Below are positions 1-6,803 of a stretch of DNA of 12,313 nt, in pieces; positions within the stretch are counted from its first letter, which is position 1; the number at the start of each line of letters is the position of its first letter. The position numbers and the translations under genes were made by a program. Under the pieces are notes generated by a model. That model saw only the letters and a list, made by a program, of their open reading frames with translations, was not told where the DNA came from and ran no database searches. The stretch comes from an uncultured Gemmiger sp. (GTDB lineage: Bacteria; Bacillota; Clostridia; Oscillospirales; Ruminococcaceae), in the NCBI GenBank assembly GCA_944382805.1, contig CALWNS010000247.1:1-12313 (forward strand). The letters run 5' to 3'.

Positions 1-1
1 G

Positions 2-796
2 CAGGGGGCGCTGTGCGGCATCAGCTGGACCTTCAACGCCTGGGGCGGCGCAGTGGACGGCCTGTATGCCGACTGGCGGCAGGACGACGCCGTGGCGCAG
101 GCTTTCTGCCGGGCCGCCGGCTTTCCCTGTGTGAGCGCCGCGCCTTTTGTGCTGGAGGGCGGCAGCATCCACAGCGACGGCGAAGGCACGCTGCTCGTGA
201 CGGATCGCTGCCTGCTTTCGGCCGGGCGCAACCCGCAGCTGACGCGCGCGGAGATCGAGCGCACGCTCTGCGCCTGGCTGGGTGCCAGCAAGGTGCTCTG
301 GCTGCCCTACGGCATTTACCAGGATGAGACTAACGAGCACGTAGACAATGTCTGTGCGTTTGTCGGCCCGGCCACCGTTGTCCTGGCCTGGACGGATAAC
401 GCGGACGATCCGCAGTACGCCATGTCGGCGGCCAACCTTCGCTACCTGCAGCAGGCGACGGACGCCAAGGGCCGCCGCCTGACCGTCCACAAGCTGCCTG
501 TGCCGGACCAGCCCATCCTGTGCAGCGCGCAGGACTGCGCCGCCTATGATTTTGCACCCGGCGAGGATGTGCGCCGCCCCGGCGACCGGCTGGCGGCCAG
601 CTATGTCAATTTCTATTTTACAAACGACGCCGTTCTGGTGCCGCAGTTCGGCGGTGAAAATGCGGGTGCCGATGCGCGCGCCTGCCAAATTTTGCAGCGG
701 CTGTGCCCGGGGCGGCAGGTGATCGGCCTGCCGGCGCGGGAGATCTTGCTCGGCGGCGGCAACATCCACTGCATCACCCAACAAATTCCCCGATAG
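2..796 (+). CDS. aguA: Agmatine deiminase, 5'-truncated by window edge
   Basis: Hydrolyses agmatine to N-carbamoylputrescine and ammonia in the cytoplasm, the first step of the agmatine-to-putrescine route. The open frame runs from base 2 to the TAG at 794-796, giving 264 residues. The family is usually about 365 residues, so roughly the first 100 are missing. Family signatures in order: SWTFNAWGG followed by DGLYADW (bases 23-80), LEGGSIHSDGEGT, RNPQLTRAEIE, the DETNEHVDN block with the catalytic-region His, and a terminal GGGNIHCITQQ carrying the active-site Cys (codon 770-772). A GTG at 53 is in frame, but homology clearly continues upstream of it, so it is not the start. The stop codon overlaps the Shine-Dalgarno of aguB, so the two are almost certainly co-transcribed and translationally coupled. 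Family assignment is secure; peptidyl-arginine deiminase relatives are less likely given the DETNEHVDN block. Confidence 0.95.
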   Translation, partial: QGALCGISWTFNAWGGAVDGLYADWRQDDAVAQAFCRAAGFPCVSAAPFVLEGGSIHSDGEGTLLVTDRCLLSAGRNPQLTRAEIERTLCAWLGASKVLWLPYGIYQDETNEHVDNVCAFVGPATVVLAWTDNADDPQYAMSAANLRYLQQATDAKGRRLTVHKLPVPDQPILCSAQDCAAYDFAPGEDVRRPGDRLAASYVNFYFTNDAVLVPQFGGENAGADARACQILQRLCPGRQVIGLPAREILLGGGNIHCITQQIPR

Positions 797-808
797 GAGG
801 TCATAAGT

Positions 809-1693
809 ATGCCAAAGGTCACCGTGGCGGCCGTGCAGATGTCCTGCTGTGCCGACCCCGACCGCAACCTGGACCATGCCGAGGCGCTGACCCGCCAGGC
901 GGCAGCCCGGGGGGCGCAGATCGTACTGCTGCCGGAACTGTTTGCCCGGCCGTATTTCTGCCAGGAACGGCAGTATGCCTACTACGCCTATGCGCGTCCG
1001 GTCGAACAGGACCCGGCCGTTGTGCGCTTCCGGCAGCTGTGCCGGGAGCTGGAACTGGTCATGCCGATCAGCTTTTATGAAGCGGACGGGACCCGGCTGT
1101 TCAACAGCGTGGCCATGATCGACGCCGACGGGGAAGTGCTGGGCGTTTACCGCAAGACCCACATCCCGGATGACCACTACTATCAGGAAAAATTTTACTT
1201 TACGCCGGGCAACACCGGGTTCCGCGTGTTTCCCACGCGCTATGCGCAGGTGGGCGTCGGCATCTGCTGGGACCAGTGGTTCCCGGAAACGGCGCGCTGC
1301 CTGGCGCTGGGCGGCGCCGACCTGATTTTGTACCCGACGGCGATCGGCAGCGAACCGATTTTGGAGGTGGACAGCGCCGGCCATTGGCAGCGCACGATGC
1401 AGGGCCACGCGGCGGCCAACGTGCTGCCGGTGGCGGCCGCCAACCGCTATGGCGTGGAGACCGTCACCCCCTGTGCGGAAAACGGCGGGCAGCAGAGCGC
1501 CCTGCGCTTTTACGGCACCAGCTTTTTGACCGATGAGACCGGCGCGGTGCTGGCCCAGGCGGAAACCAGCGGGGACGCCGTGCTGACGGCGGCCTACGAC
1601 TTTGCCAGGATCCGCCAGGCGCGCATGGAATGGGGCCTGTTCCGCGACCGCCGCCCCGGCTGCTACGGCGCGATCTGCGACCTGGACAGCTAA
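809..1693 (+). CDS. aguB: N-carbamoylputrescine amidase (nitrilase superfamily)
   Basis: Splits N-carbamoylputrescine into putrescine, CO2 and ammonia, completing the route begun by the upstream deiminase. The protein has 294 residues, the normal length. The nitrilase Glu-Lys-Cys triad is visible: E43 in LLPELF, K116 in YRKTHIPDD, and C153 in GVGICWDQWFPE. The RKTHIPDDHYYQEKFYFTPG and ICWDQWFPE stretches are typical of the carbamoylputrescine amidase branch rather than of generic nitrilases. ATG 809 follows AGGAGG at 795-800 with an 8-base spacer; that Shine-Dalgarno includes part of the aguA stop codon, showing tight coupling. A two-way terminator begins about 22 bases after the stop. The main uncertainty is physiological: the pair could serve putrescine synthesis or agmatine catabolism. 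Confidence 0.95.
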   Translation: MPKVTVAAVQMSCCADPDRNLDHAEALTRQAAARGAQIVLLPELFARPYFCQERQYAYYAYARPVEQDPAVVRFRQLCRELELVMPISFYEADGTRLFNSVAMIDADGEVLGVYRKTHIPDDHYYQEKFYFTPGNTGFRVFPTRYAQVGVGICWDQWFPETARCLALGGADLILYPTAIGSEPILEVDSAGHWQRTMQGHAAANVLPVAAANRYGVETVTPCAENGGQQSALRFYGTSFLTDETGAVLAQAETSGDAVLTAAYDFARIRQARMEWGLFRDRRPGCYGAICDLDS

Positions 1694-1715
1694 AACCAAA
1701 ACAGAACACAAAATA

Positions 1716-1774
1716 CGCCCGGGGCGCGCAAAGAGTTTGCTCTTTTTGCGCGCCCCGGGCGTTATTCTTTGTGT
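1716..1774. terminator. Bidirectional rho-independent terminator between aguB and the cupin gene
   Basis: A perfect 17-bp GC-rich stem pairs 1716-1732 with 1745-1761 around a 12-base loop. The loop can pair further: GAG at 1733-1735 with CTC at 1740-1742. The plus-strand transcript then reads a U-rich tail (1762-1774). The minus-strand transcript also reads a U-rich tail (from 1715 down to about 1695). Weaker A/T pairing extends the stem outward on both sides. It sits between convergent genes, as expected for a shared terminator. Confidence 0.9.
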
Positions 1775-1794
1775 AAAGCAGATTCGCTTTACAC
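1771..1794. repeat. Perfect 9-bp inverted repeat overlapping the cupin stop codon
   Basis: GTGTAAAGC (1771-1779) and GCTTTACAC (1786-1794) are exact inverted repeats separated by six bases. The right arm contains the stop codon of the minus-strand cupin gene (1789-1791), so the hairpin would form at the very 3' end of that message, just before the main terminator stem. It has no U-tract of its own. It may stabilise the 3' end or act as a tandem terminator element; function is inferred. Confidence 0.6.
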
Positions 1795-2133
1795 GAAATC
1801 CTCCCGCATGGGGGTGAAAATATCCAGCAGAACGCCGGCTTCCAGGCAGACGCAGCCGTGGCGCACACCGTCCTGTTTGAGCAGCGTGTCGCCGGGGCCG
1901 ACCTCGCGGGTCTCCTCGCCAATGGTAAAACGGAAACGGCCGGAGACGATGTAGGTGATCTGGGTGTGCGGGTGGCTGTGCAAAGCGCCTACGGCGCCTT
2001 TTTCAAAGGTGTTTTCCACGCACATCACATCCTTGCTGTAGGCCAGGACGCGGCGCACAACACCTTCGCCGCCCGATTCGGGCACAGTCTCGGCATGGGG
2101 GACCCAGATAACGTCTTTGTGTTGCTTGTTCAT
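1789..2133 (-). CDS. Small single-domain cupin protein, KdgF-like
   Basis: A 114-residue protein that is essentially one cupin barrel. Cupin motif 1 is visible as LHSHPHTQITYIVSGRF (residues 51-67), motif 2 as GPGDTLLKQDGVRHG (79-93). Probable metal ligands are among H52, H54, H56, Q58 and H92. The C-terminal LLDIFTPMREDF is reminiscent of KdgF-type cupins, which linearise 5-keto-4-deoxyuronate in pectin or alginate breakdown. No uronate pathway gene is in the window, so that activity is not claimed. ATG 2133 is preceded by GGAGG (2143-2147 on the complement). The start lies 17 bases after the stop of the upstream MBL-fold gene, so the two form a minus-strand operon ending at the shared terminator. 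Fold assignment is secure, substrate unknown. Confidence 0.85.
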   Translation of the reverse strand: MNKQHKDVIWVPHAETVPESGGEGVVRRVLAYSKDVMCVENTFEKGAVGALHSHPHTQITYIVSGRFRFTIGEETREVGPGDTLLKQDGVRHGCVCLEAGVLLDIFTPMREDFV

Positions 2134-2150
2134 TGTTGTATACCTCCATT

Positions 2151-2975
2151 TTAGTTAAAAAAGGGAAACGATTCGGTGCCGGGCACAAGCGTGCAGCTGC
2201 CGGTGGTCAGCCGGTGCAGCCGCGGGCCAAGGCGCTGCTTCAGGTAAGCGTACTGCGCCGCCCCGGTACAGTGCCCGGTATAAAACTGCGCGCCGCTGCG
2301 CAGCATCCCGTCCGCCAAAGCCGCCAGCGCGCCGGCGCCCGCCCCCTGCGGCTCCAGCCCGGAGGTGTGGAACCCGCCCACAAATACATCGGGCTTATAC
2401 CATTGCAGCAGGTTCAGAACGCCTTTGTGCGAACAGCCGCTGAACAGGATGCGCAGGCCGTTTTGTTCGGCCAGCAGGTAGATCTCGTGCCGGAAGTCCT
2501 CTGCCAGCAGCCGCCCGTCTGCCTGTACCTGCAGCCCGCCGGGGCAAACGGGGAAGACCTCCGTCTGCAGGCAGGCCGGCTCCAGGCGGAAGCCGTCGCC
2601 CAGATCCCTGCGCTGCGTGACCGCAACGAAACGGCCGGCAAACCGGGCCAGCGAGCGGTCCAGCCCGATATAGCGCCCGGGGCCGTGGTAGTGCGGCTCC
2701 CACGCATAGGGGCTCAGGTAGACCGGCGCCGTGGGGTTGCGCGCAAAGAAAACGCCCAGACCGCCGCCATGGTCGTAATGCCCGTGGGAGAGCACCACCG
2801 TATCTACCGCGCCGAGAGCTATGCCCAGGCGGTCGGCGTTGGCGGCAAAAGCGCCGCTCTGCCCGGTATCCAGCAGGATGCGGCGGCGCCCGGACTCGAT
2901 GTAAAGGCTCAGCCCGTGTTCGGCGCGCAGGCCTTCTGCGGCCGCCGTGTTCTCGATCAGGGTCCAGATCTTCAT
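2151..2975 (-). CDS. MBL-fold metallohydrolase, COG1237 type
   Basis: A 274-residue metallo-beta-lactamase-fold protein. The metal-binding SHGHYDH motif is at residues 63-69 (H64, H66, D68, H69). Later candidate ligands lie in FSGCSHKG, VGGFHTSG and YTGHCTG, and LLDTGQSG precedes the motif. This layout matches the family often annotated as '7,8-dihydropterin-6-methyl-4-(beta-D-ribofuranosyl)-aminobenzene-5'-phosphate synthase-like', a name borrowed from an archaeal relative and not evidence of function here. I chose ATG 2975 over an in-frame GTG at 2981: the AGGGGG site (2983-2988 on the complement) sits at proper distance from the ATG but abuts the GTG. It is the first gene of a leftward unit with the cupin and has its own candidate promoter at 3002-3030. 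Fold is secure; reaction unknown. There is no signal peptide, so it is probably cytoplasmic. Confidence 0.88.
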   Translation of the reverse strand: MKIWTLIENTAAAEGLRAEHGLSLYIESGRRRILLDTGQSGAFAANADRLGIALGAVDTVVLSHGHYDHGGGLGVFFARNPTAPVYLSPYAWEPHYHGPGRYIGLDRSLARFAGRFVAVTQRRDLGDGFRLEPACLQTEVFPVCPGGLQVQADGRLLAEDFRHEIYLLAEQNGLRILFSGCSHKGVLNLLQWYKPDVFVGGFHTSGLEPQGAGAGALAALADGMLRSGAQFYTGHCTGAAQYAYLKQRLGPRLHRLTTGSCTLVPGTESFPFFN

Positions 2976-3001
2976 AGGCACACCCCCTGCGCTGTATTTT
3001 T

Positions 3002-3030
3002 ATTGTACAACGCCCGCCGGTTTCTTGCAA
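3002..3030 (-). promoter_or_regulatory. Candidate sigma-A promoter for the MBL-cupin unit
   Basis: On the complement, TTGCAA (3025-3030) and TACAAT (3002-3007) are separated by exactly 17 bases. The -35 matches the consensus in four of six positions and the -10 in five of six. Transcription would start near 2995, giving a leader of about 20 bases that carries the Shine-Dalgarno. It lies back to back with the promoter of the rightward kinase gene. Confidence 0.6.
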
Positions 3031-3036
3031 CTGTCT

Positions 3037-3065
3037 TTGCCCGGAAGGCGCGTTTGTAGTATAAT
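3037..3065 (+). promoter_or_regulatory. Candidate sigma-A promoter for the PfkB-family kinase
   Basis: TTGCCC (3037-3042, four of six) and a perfect TATAAT (3060-3065) are spaced by 17 bases. The predicted start near 3072 gives a leader of about 30 bases containing the GGAGGGAGG Shine-Dalgarno. Its -35 is only 6 bases from the -35 of the leftward promoter, so the two polymerase sites should interfere with each other. Confidence 0.7.
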
Positions 3066-3102
3066 GGGCAAAGAACGGTATAGCCGGAGGGAGGAATACG
3101 CC

Positions 3103-4053
3103 ATGATCTATACGGTAACGCTGAACCCCGCCCTGGACAAAACGGCGGTGATCCCCGATTTTGCGGCGGACCGGGTAAACCGCATAGCCAGCCTTCGCCT
3201 GGACGCGGGCGGCAAGGGCATCAATGTATCCAAGGTCCTTGCGGCCCTGGGCGAAAAAAGCGTTGCGTTCGCCCTGGCCGGCGGCGATACGGGCCGGCTG
3301 CTGCGCCGCCTGCTGGCGGAACAGGGGCTGTGCTGCGAATGGCTGGAAACGGCGGGCGAGACCCGCACGAACTTAAAGATCATCGACCCAAAGCGGCATA
3401 CGAACACCGATATCAACGAACCGGGCCAGCCGGCGCCGCCCGCTGTCCTGGCACAGTTGCGGCAGCTTGTGGTGCAGCGCCTGCAGCCGGGGGATCTGGT
3501 GGTACTGGCCGGCAGTTTGCCGGCCGGCGCGCCGCCGGACACCTATCGCCAGTGGACCGAGGACTGCCGCCGGCAGGGCGCGCGCGTCTTTCTGGACGCC
3601 GACGGCGCGCCGCTGGCGCAGGGGCTGGCAGGCGCGCCCTGGCTTGTCAAACCGAACAGGGAAGAGTTGGAGCGCCTGTGCGGGCGCGCCCTGCCGGGGG
3701 CGGACGACCTTGTGCGGGCGGCGCGGGAACTGCTGGCCGGCGGCGTGCAATGCGTTGTTGTTTCGCTGGGCGGCGACGGCGCGCTTTACCTGAGCAAAGA
3801 GCGGGGCTTCCGTGCGCAGGCGCTGCCCGTGCCGGTTGGCAGCACCGTGGGCGCCGGCGACAGCATGGTGGCGGCGCTGGCCTGCGCGCTGCAGCGCGGG
3901 TGGGGCATGGAACAGGCGGTCCGCTTTTCCACCGCTACGGCCGCCGCCAATGTGATGACCAGCGGCACCCAGCCGGCCGATCTTGCGCAGATCGAACCGC
4001 TGCTGGCCAAGGTGCGGTACCATGAACTGGACCGGGCGGAGCCATTGGCATGA
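3103..4053 (+). CDS. fruK: 1-phosphofructokinase / tagatose-6-phosphate kinase family (PfkB fold)
   Basis: A 316-residue ribokinase-fold (PfkB) sugar-phosphate kinase expected to use ATP to phosphorylate fructose-1-phosphate or a related hexose phosphate to the bisphosphate in the cytoplasm. Family marks in order: the N-terminal MIYTVTLNPALDKT, the GGKGINVSKVLAALG sugar-binding motif (near residues 36-50), VVLAGSLPAG, LVKPNREEL, and the C-terminal GAGDSMVAA motif with catalytic base D253. ATG 3103 follows GGAGGGAGG (3085-3093) and starts the conserved TLNPALD block; upstream in-frame starts would extend into the promoter and are rejected. Unlike typical fruK, it has no fruR regulator or fructose PTS gene beside it here, so tagatose-6-phosphate (LacC-like) specificity cannot be excluded. 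The ligA promoter overlaps its stop codon, and no terminator is seen between them. Confidence 0.85.
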   Translation: MIYTVTLNPALDKTAVIPDFAADRVNRIASLRLDAGGKGINVSKVLAALGEKSVAFALAGGDTGRLLRRLLAEQGLCCEWLETAGETRTNLKIIDPKRHTNTDINEPGQPAPPAVLAQLRQLVVQRLQPGDLVVLAGSLPAGAPPDTYRQWTEDCRRQGARVFLDADGAPLAQGLAGAPWLVKPNREELERLCGRALPGADDLVRAARELLAGGVQCVVVSLGGDGALYLSKERGFRAQALPVPVGSTVGAGDSMVAALACALQRGWGMEQAVRFSTATAAANVMTSGTQPADLAQIEPLLAKVRYHELDRAEPLA

Positions 4054-4078
4054 CAAGCGGCGCGCCTTGTGGTATACT
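4050..4078 (+). promoter_or_regulatory. Near-consensus extended -10 promoter for ligA
   Basis: ATGACA (4050-4055, five of six) and TATACT (4073-4078, five of six) are separated by 17 bases, and a TG dinucleotide at 4070-4071 forms an extended -10. The -35 lies across the TGA stop of the upstream kinase (4051-4053). It gives ligA a promoter of its own despite only a 60-base gap. Confidence 0.8.
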
Positions 4079-4113
4079 ATAGCGCGAAAGCAATAAATGC
4101 GGAGGGAAACGGC

Positions 4114-6111
4114 ATGGAACTGGAACAGGCACAAAGCCGGGCCAAAGAGCTGCGCGCGATCATCGAGCGCAACAACCGGCTGTATTATATGGAGAACGCG
4201 CCGGAGCTGGAGGACTTTGAATATGACGCGCTGACGCGGGAACTCAAAGCGATCGAAGCGGAATACCCGCAGCTGGTCACGCCCGATTCGCCCACGCAGC
4301 ACGTGAACGAAGCCGCCAGCAGCAAGTTCAGCAAGGTCGCGCACGCCGTCAAGATGGAAAGCTTACAGGACGCCTTCTCCTTCGACGAACTGCGCGAGTT
4401 TGACGCCCGCGTGCGGGAGGCCGGCGTCCGGCCGCAGTATGTGGTGGAAGAAAAGATCGACGGGCTTTCCGTCAGCCTGGAATACGAAAACGGCCGCCTG
4501 GTGCGCGGTTCCACCCGCGGGGACGGCCGGGTGGGGGAGGATGTGACCGAAAACCTGGCCGCGATCCGCGCCATCCCGCAAACGCTGCCGGCCGGCGCGC
4601 CGGAATTCCTGGAAGTGCGCGGCGAAGTATATATGCCGCACAAAGCCTTTCTGGCCCTGAAAGCGGAGCAGGAACTGCAGGAGAAAACGCCGTTCAAAAA
4701 TCCGCGCAACGCGGCGGCCGGTTCGCTGCGGCAAAAGGACGCGCGCATCACGGCGGCGCGCGGGCTTTCGATCTTTGTGTTCAACCTTCAGCAGGTGCGC
4801 GGGCGCAGTTTTTCGCGCCACAGCGAAACGCTGGACTTTATCAAAAGCATGGGGTTCCCGGTCTCGCCGCGCTACCGCGTGTTTGATTCCATTGAAGAAG
4901 CGCTGCAAGAGATCGAAGCCATCGGGCAAAAGCGCGGCGCGCTGGAATACGATATCGACGGCGCCGTCATCAAGGTGGACGATCTGGCCGCGCGCGAAAC
5001 GCTGGGCAGCACCAACAAATTCCCGCGTTGGGCCATTGCGTACAAATATCCGCCGGAAGTCAAGCAGACCGTCCTGCGCGAAGTCGAAGTTTCGGTCGGG
5101 CGCACCGGCGTGCTTACGCCGACGGCGGTGTTCGACCCTGTTTTCCTGGCCGGCACCAGCGTGTCCCGCGCCAGCCTGCACAACGAGGACATCATCCGCG
5201 GCATGGACCTGCGCATCGGGGATACCATCCGCGTGCGCAAAGCGGGGGATATTATCCCGGAAGTGATCGGCGTGGCCGCCCATGCCGAAAACGCGCAGCC
5301 CTACCGGATGCCCGAGACCTGCCCGTCCTGCGGCGCACCGGTCGTGCATTTACAGGAGGAGGCGGCCCTGCGCTGCGTCAACCCGGAGTGCCCGGCGCAG
5401 AGCCTGCGCAACCTGATCCATTTTGCCTCCCGCAATGCCATGGCCATCGACGGCCTGGGCGAAGCGGTGGCCGTACAGCTGACCGAGCGCGGCCTGGTCC
5501 ACACGGTGGCGGACCTGTATACCCTTACCATGGAACAGCTGCTGCAGTTGGATAAGTTCAAGGAAAAAAGCGCGCAGAACCTGCTGGAGGCGATCGAGCG
5601 TTCAAAGGAGAACAACCTCGACAAACTCGTGTTCGGCCTGGGCATCCGCAATATCGGTGACAAGGCCGCCGCGCAGCTGGCCGAACATTTCGGCACGATG
5701 GAAGCGCTGGCGCACGCCGGGGAGGAGGAGATCGCCGCCATCGACGGCATCGGCGCCGTCATGGCCCAGAGCGTGACCGAGTTCTTTGCCAAGGAGGGTA
5801 CGCGCGACCTGCTGCGCCGGCTGCGGGAGGCCGGCGTCAACGAACAGTGGCGCGGCGAAAAGAAGGGGACCGCCCTGGCGGGCCTGACCCTGGTGGTGAC
5901 CGGCACGCTGCCGCACCTGTCCCGCCAGCAGGCGGAAGCGCTCATCACGCACAACGGGGGCAAGGCCAGCGGCTCCGTTTCCAAAAAGACGGCGTATGTC
6001 GTAGCCGGGGAAGCCGCCGGTTCCAAGCTGACCAAAGCGCAGGCGCTGGGGGTGCCCGTGATCGACGAAGCGGGCCTGTACGCGCTGGTAGGCGAGCAGC
6101 CGCCGGTATAA
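4114..6111 (+). CDS. ligA: NAD-dependent DNA ligase LigA
   Basis: Seals nicks in duplex DNA using NAD+, in replication and repair. The protein has 665 residues, the standard size, with all expected parts. An N-terminal Ia region (NRLYYMENAPELEDFEYD) binds NMN. The adenylation domain has K114 of the KIDG motif as the AMP-accepting lysine. An OB fold follows. The zinc finger has four Cys (C403, C406, C421, C426), followed by helix-hairpin-helix repeats containing GLGIRNIGDKAA and IDGIGAVMA, and a C-terminal BRCT domain from about residue 585. ATG 4114 is preceded by GGAGGG (4101-4106) and begins right before the conserved Ia region; an upstream in-frame start at 4069 would overlap the promoter. 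No terminator is visible after the stop, so transcription may read into the lipoprotein gene 61 bases downstream. Confidence 0.98.
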   Translation: MELEQAQSRAKELRAIIERNNRLYYMENAPELEDFEYDALTRELKAIEAEYPQLVTPDSPTQHVNEAASSKFSKVAHAVKMESLQDAFSFDELREFDARVREAGVRPQYVVEEKIDGLSVSLEYENGRLVRGSTRGDGRVGEDVTENLAAIRAIPQTLPAGAPEFLEVRGEVYMPHKAFLALKAEQELQEKTPFKNPRNAAAGSLRQKDARITAARGLSIFVFNLQQVRGRSFSRHSETLDFIKSMGFPVSPRYRVFDSIEEALQEIEAIGQKRGALEYDIDGAVIKVDDLAARETLGSTNKFPRWAIAYKYPPEVKQTVLREVEVSVGRTGVLTPTAVFDPVFLAGTSVSRASLHNEDIIRGMDLRIGDTIRVRKAGDIIPEVIGVAAHAENAQPYRMPETCPSCGAPVVHLQEEAALRCVNPECPAQSLRNLIHFASRNAMAIDGLGEAVAVQLTERGLVHTVADLYTLTMEQLLQLDKFKEKSAQNLLEAIERSKENNLDKLVFGLGIRNIGDKAAAQLAEHFGTMEALAHAGEEEIAAIDGIGAVMAQSVTEFFAKEGTRDLLRRLREAGVNEQWRGEKKGTALAGLTLVVTGTLPHLSRQQAEALITHNGGKASGSVSKKTAYVVAGEAAGSKLTKAQALGVPVIDEAGLYALVGEQPPV

Positions 6112-6141
6112 AACACATGGGCGGGACCGTCATCCGCTTGT

Positions 6142-6171
6142 GTGGAGGTATAACGAGTGGAGGTATAACGA
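6142..6171 (+). repeat. Perfect 15-bp tandem duplication carrying a Shine-Dalgarno
   Basis: The unit GTGGAGGTATAACGA occurs twice head to tail (6142-6156 and 6157-6171), ending one base before the lipoprotein ATG. Each copy holds a GGAGG site (6144-6148, 6159-6163). Only the second is correctly spaced (9 bases) from ATG 6173. The first is spaced 8 bases from GTG 6157, which opens a three-codon frame (GTG GAG GTA TAA) ending four bases before the real start. The unit length is a multiple of three, so a frame from GTG 6140 stays open through both copies, but I regard it as leader. Confidence 0.95.
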
Positions 6172-6172
6172 A

Positions 6173-6757
6173 ATGAGAAAATTTGTACCATTGAGTTTAA
6201 CGCTGGCGGTCGCACTGCTTTTCACGGCCTGCAAAAAGCACACAGAAACCGGCGGTTCCGCATGGCTCCCTGCTGAAATCGACAGTATAGAGGTCACTTT
6301 TGATCTATATCCTTCCGAAACGACGCGGGCGTTAAACGCGGACGAAATAGCAGCGGTTACAGAATGGGCGTTGGCCCTTGAAACGGAGCAGGCCCCCCTT
6401 GCCGAAACAGAAACACCAAACAACTATGCAGGCGGTATGGTATGGCATTTCAATGTTAATGGCGGCGAACTTACCTTTTCCTATGCGGACTGCGGGGAAA
6501 GCGCGGTCTTTATAAACGATGCATGGTATGCCGTCCAAAATCCATCGCACCCGCCGATCGAAGAAGCCGCCGAAAATGAGGTGGTTGAATTTCAGGGGCA
6601 GTCATTCAGCAAATCCGACTTGAGCGAAGAAACGCTTGAATGGCTTGCATGGTATAATTCCTTATCGCCGGAAGAACAACTGGCCGTTAGTTCGATCCCG
6701 GCCGACCTGTATACCTATGACGGTGCGGGAACACTTGATGCGGACGCAGAAGAATAA
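6173..6757 (+). CDS. Putative lipoprotein of unknown function
   Basis: A 194-residue protein that I do not recognise. It begins with a classic lipoprotein signal: MRK, a hydrophobic run (residues 4-18) and the lipobox FTAC with C20 as the lipid-modified residue, so it should be anchored on the outer face of the cytoplasmic membrane. The mature part is acidic and soluble, with no further membrane segments. A middle region (about residues 75-125) alternates short beta-like stretches (MVWHFNVNGGELTFSYAD, then VFINDAWYAV). A helical tail contains LSEETLEWLAWYNSLSPEEQ. ATG 6173 follows GGAGG in the second copy of the 15-bp duplication. The gene is visibly richer in A/T and less biased at third codon positions than ligA or spoIIIA, which hints at later acquisition. 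It probably depends on ligA read-through, as I find no convincing promoter, and it ends at its own terminator. Confidence 0.85.
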   Translation: MRKFVPLSLTLAVALLFTACKKHTETGGSAWLPAEIDSIEVTFDLYPSETTRALNADEIAAVTEWALALETEQAPLAETETPNNYAGGMVWHFNVNGGELTFSYADCGESAVFINDAWYAVQNPSHPPIEEAAENEVVEFQGQSFSKSDLSEETLEWLAWYNSLSPEEQLAVSSIPADLYTYDGAGTLDADAEE

Positions 6758-6775
6758 TTTCGTTTTGCCACAAGG

Positions 6776-6803
6776 GCAGCCGAGCGATCGGCTGCTCTTT
6801 TTT
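6776..6803 (+). terminator. Rho-independent terminator after the lipoprotein gene
   Basis: GCAGCCGA (6776-6783) pairs with TCGGCTGC (6788-6795) across a GCGA tetraloop, followed by TC and six T (6798-6803). It separates the ligA-lipoprotein unit from the spoIIIA operon. Confidence 0.92.

Noticed and set aside
2979..2981. GTG as start of the MBL-fold protein
   Set aside because: The Shine-Dalgarno AGGGGG would lie directly against it, whereas ATG 2975 has normal spacing and begins the conserved MKIWTLIEN stretch.
3373..4344. 323-codon minus-strand frame opposite the kinase and the start of ligA
   Set aside because: It covers a promoter and two genes on the other strand, and its residue content is typical of a shadow frame.
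6138..6169. Promoter in front of the lipoprotein gene using TATAAC in the 15-bp repeats
   Set aside because: No acceptable -35 at 16-18 bases from either TATAAC, and the start would fall at or beyond the ATG. Read-through from ligA is simpler.
6140..6172. N-terminal extension of the lipoprotein from GTG 6140 with a repeated WRYNE peptide
   Set aside because: It would place hydrophilic repeats before the signal peptide and translate through the Shine-Dalgarno. ATG 6173 has the right site and signal layout.
4363..6215. Long minus-strand open frames opposite ligA (4363-5349 and 5301-6215)
   Set aside because: Both are complements of conserved LigA codons, without a ribosome-binding site or recognisable protein features.
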